Origin: DATIUV01 sp049322755
Lineage (GTDB): Bacteria; Pseudomonadota; Gammaproteobacteria; Burkholderiales; UBA6910
Direction: 5' to 3'
DNA length: 64,000 nt
NCBI GenBank assembly: GCA_049322755.1
Contig: JBMOQX010000037.1
Coordinates: 186,001-250,000 of the forward strand
The position numbers and the translations under genes were made by a program. Below the pieces are notes generated by a model. That model was given only the letters and a program-made list of their open reading frames with translations, was not told where the DNA came from and searched no databases. This document shows, in pieces, positions 63,373 through 64,000 of this stretch. Position 1 is the first letter of the stretch. Each line of letters begins with the position of its first letter.

Positions 63373-63960
63373 ATGGACAAAGTCACCGGGGTCGTGCTGG
63401 CCGGCGGCCAGGGCCGCCGCATGGGAGGCGTCGACAAGGGCCTCAAGCCGTTGCGCGGAAGGCCCATGGTGGAGTGGGTGCTGGCGCGCTTTGCGCCGCA
63501 GGTCGACGAGGTCCTGATCAACGCCAACCAGAACGTCGAGCGCTACGCCGCCTTCGGTCATCGCGTCGCCCCGGATCTGGTGGGCGGATTCGCCGGTCCG
63601 CTGGCGGGACTGCACCGGGGGCTCAGCGAGGCGGCGCACCCGCTGGTGGCGACGGCGCCCTGCGACTCGCCGTTCCTGCCGGCCGACCTGGTGGCGAGAC
63701 TGCGCGCGGCGCTGGAGGCCCAGGACGCGGACCTCGCCGTCGCCCGCACCGGCGACCAGCCGCACCCGGTGTTCTGCCTGTGCCGGCGCTCGCTGAAACC
63801 GCATCTGGAGCAGTTTCTCGAGACCGGCGGCCGCAAGATCGACGCCTGGTACGGGTCGTTGCGCGTGGTCGAGGTGGCGTTTGACGACGAGCCGGAAGCG
63901 TTCAGCAACATCAACACGCCGGAGGAACTGAGCGCCTCCGAACTGCGCGCCCGCTCGTGA
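63373..63960 (+). CDS. mobA: Molybdenum cofactor guanylyltransferase
   Basis: Nucleotidyltransferase of 195 residues that links GMP to molybdopterin to form MGD. The GTP-binding loop LAGGQGRRMGGVDKGLKPL is at residues 9-27; LINANQNVERYAAFGHRVAP, PLAGLHRGLSEAAHPLVATA, and the metal-site block PCDSPFLPADLV follow. It lies 45 bases after fdhD; its stop overlaps a GTG start of another gene at the window edge. Confidence 0.95.
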   Translation: MDKVTGVVLAGGQGRRMGGVDKGLKPLRGRPMVEWVLARFAPQVDEVLINANQNVERYAAFGHRVAPDLVGGFAGPLAGLHRGLSEAAHPLVATAPCDSPFLPADLVARLRAALEAQDADLAVARTGDQPHPVFCLCRRSLKPHLEQFLETGGRKIDAWYGSLRVVEVAFDDEPEAFSNINTPEELSASELRARS

Positions 63961-64000
63961 ACGACACGCAGCCTGTCGGCGAAGGCAGCTATTTCACCGT
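63957..64000 (+). CDS. Start of an unidentified gene at the right window edge
   Basis: A GTG overlapping the mobA stop (GTGA) opens a frame that reads MNDTQPVGEGSYFTV before the window ends. The 4-base overlap suggests that it belongs to the moaA-fdhD-mobA unit. Fourteen residues are too few to name it. Confidence 0.35.
   Translation, partial: MNDTQPVGEGSYFT

Overview
The window is high-GC DNA from a respiring proteobacterium, most likely a betaproteobacterium. The grounds are gene order (sdhCDAB-sdhE-gltA-odhAB-lpd in one run, with a GntR regulator and mdh beside it), a single-domain OdhA/OdhB/Lpd complex, a 2-methylcitrate gene set attached to the TCA genes, and a membrane formate dehydrogenase cluster of the DUF3305/DUF3306 type. 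I found no tRNA, rRNA, CRISPR array or transposase. Genus-level placement is not possible from this sequence alone.

Positions 1-23,800 are central metabolism. A long minus-strand run (14039 down to 1) encodes succinate dehydrogenase, SdhE, citrate synthase, the 2-oxoglutarate dehydrogenase complex, ZapE, an acrylyl-CoA reductase-like enzyme and propionyl-CoA synthetase (cut by the window edge). Reading the other way are mdh, a CitE-like lyase, prpB-prpC-prpD and aconitase, closed by a strong terminator. A GntR/UTRA regulator sits between the two arms. Copies of one inverted repeat (arms GTCTTATAT / ATATAAGAC) lie upstream of sdhC, between gntR and mdh, and upstream of prpB, so one regulator may control the whole TCA plus propionate block.

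Positions 23,800-34,150 are housekeeping genes: msrB, an unknown helical protein, yciB, yciI, bolA, a parvulin isomerase, a NifU-type scaffold, purL, nnrD and a DUF190 protein. One secreted cupin gene has clearly lower GC than its neighbours.

Positions 34,150-64,000 are a molybdenum/tungsten and formate dehydrogenase region. It holds three oxyanion-type importers: modABC with a ModE-like regulator and operator; tupBCA; and a FecCD-type permease/ATPase pair whose binding protein is reduced to a deletion remnant. It also holds moaE, moaD, mobB, moeA, moaA, fdhD and mobA for cofactor synthesis and insertion, a Cache sensor kinase with an NtrC-type regulator, and a ModE-HTH/PBP one-component regulator. 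The minus-strand fdh operon encodes DUF3305, DUF3306, a polyferredoxin, a TorD chaperone, a Tat-target peptide, the alpha, beta and gamma subunits and two small secreted proteins. Between moeA and the fdh operon are cytochrome genes, two of them damaged.

Regulatory signals in this half fit anaerobic, metal-responsive control: a perfect FNR/Anr box in the tupB/regulator intergenic region, a 9/10 FNR-like box before a haem-protein pseudogene, and a -24/-12 (sigma-54) promoter before moaA-fdhD-mobA. The most unusual feature is three lesions within 6 kb: two internal deletions and one frameshift plus stop, all in secreted proteins of respiratory or transport function, while the surrounding genes are intact.
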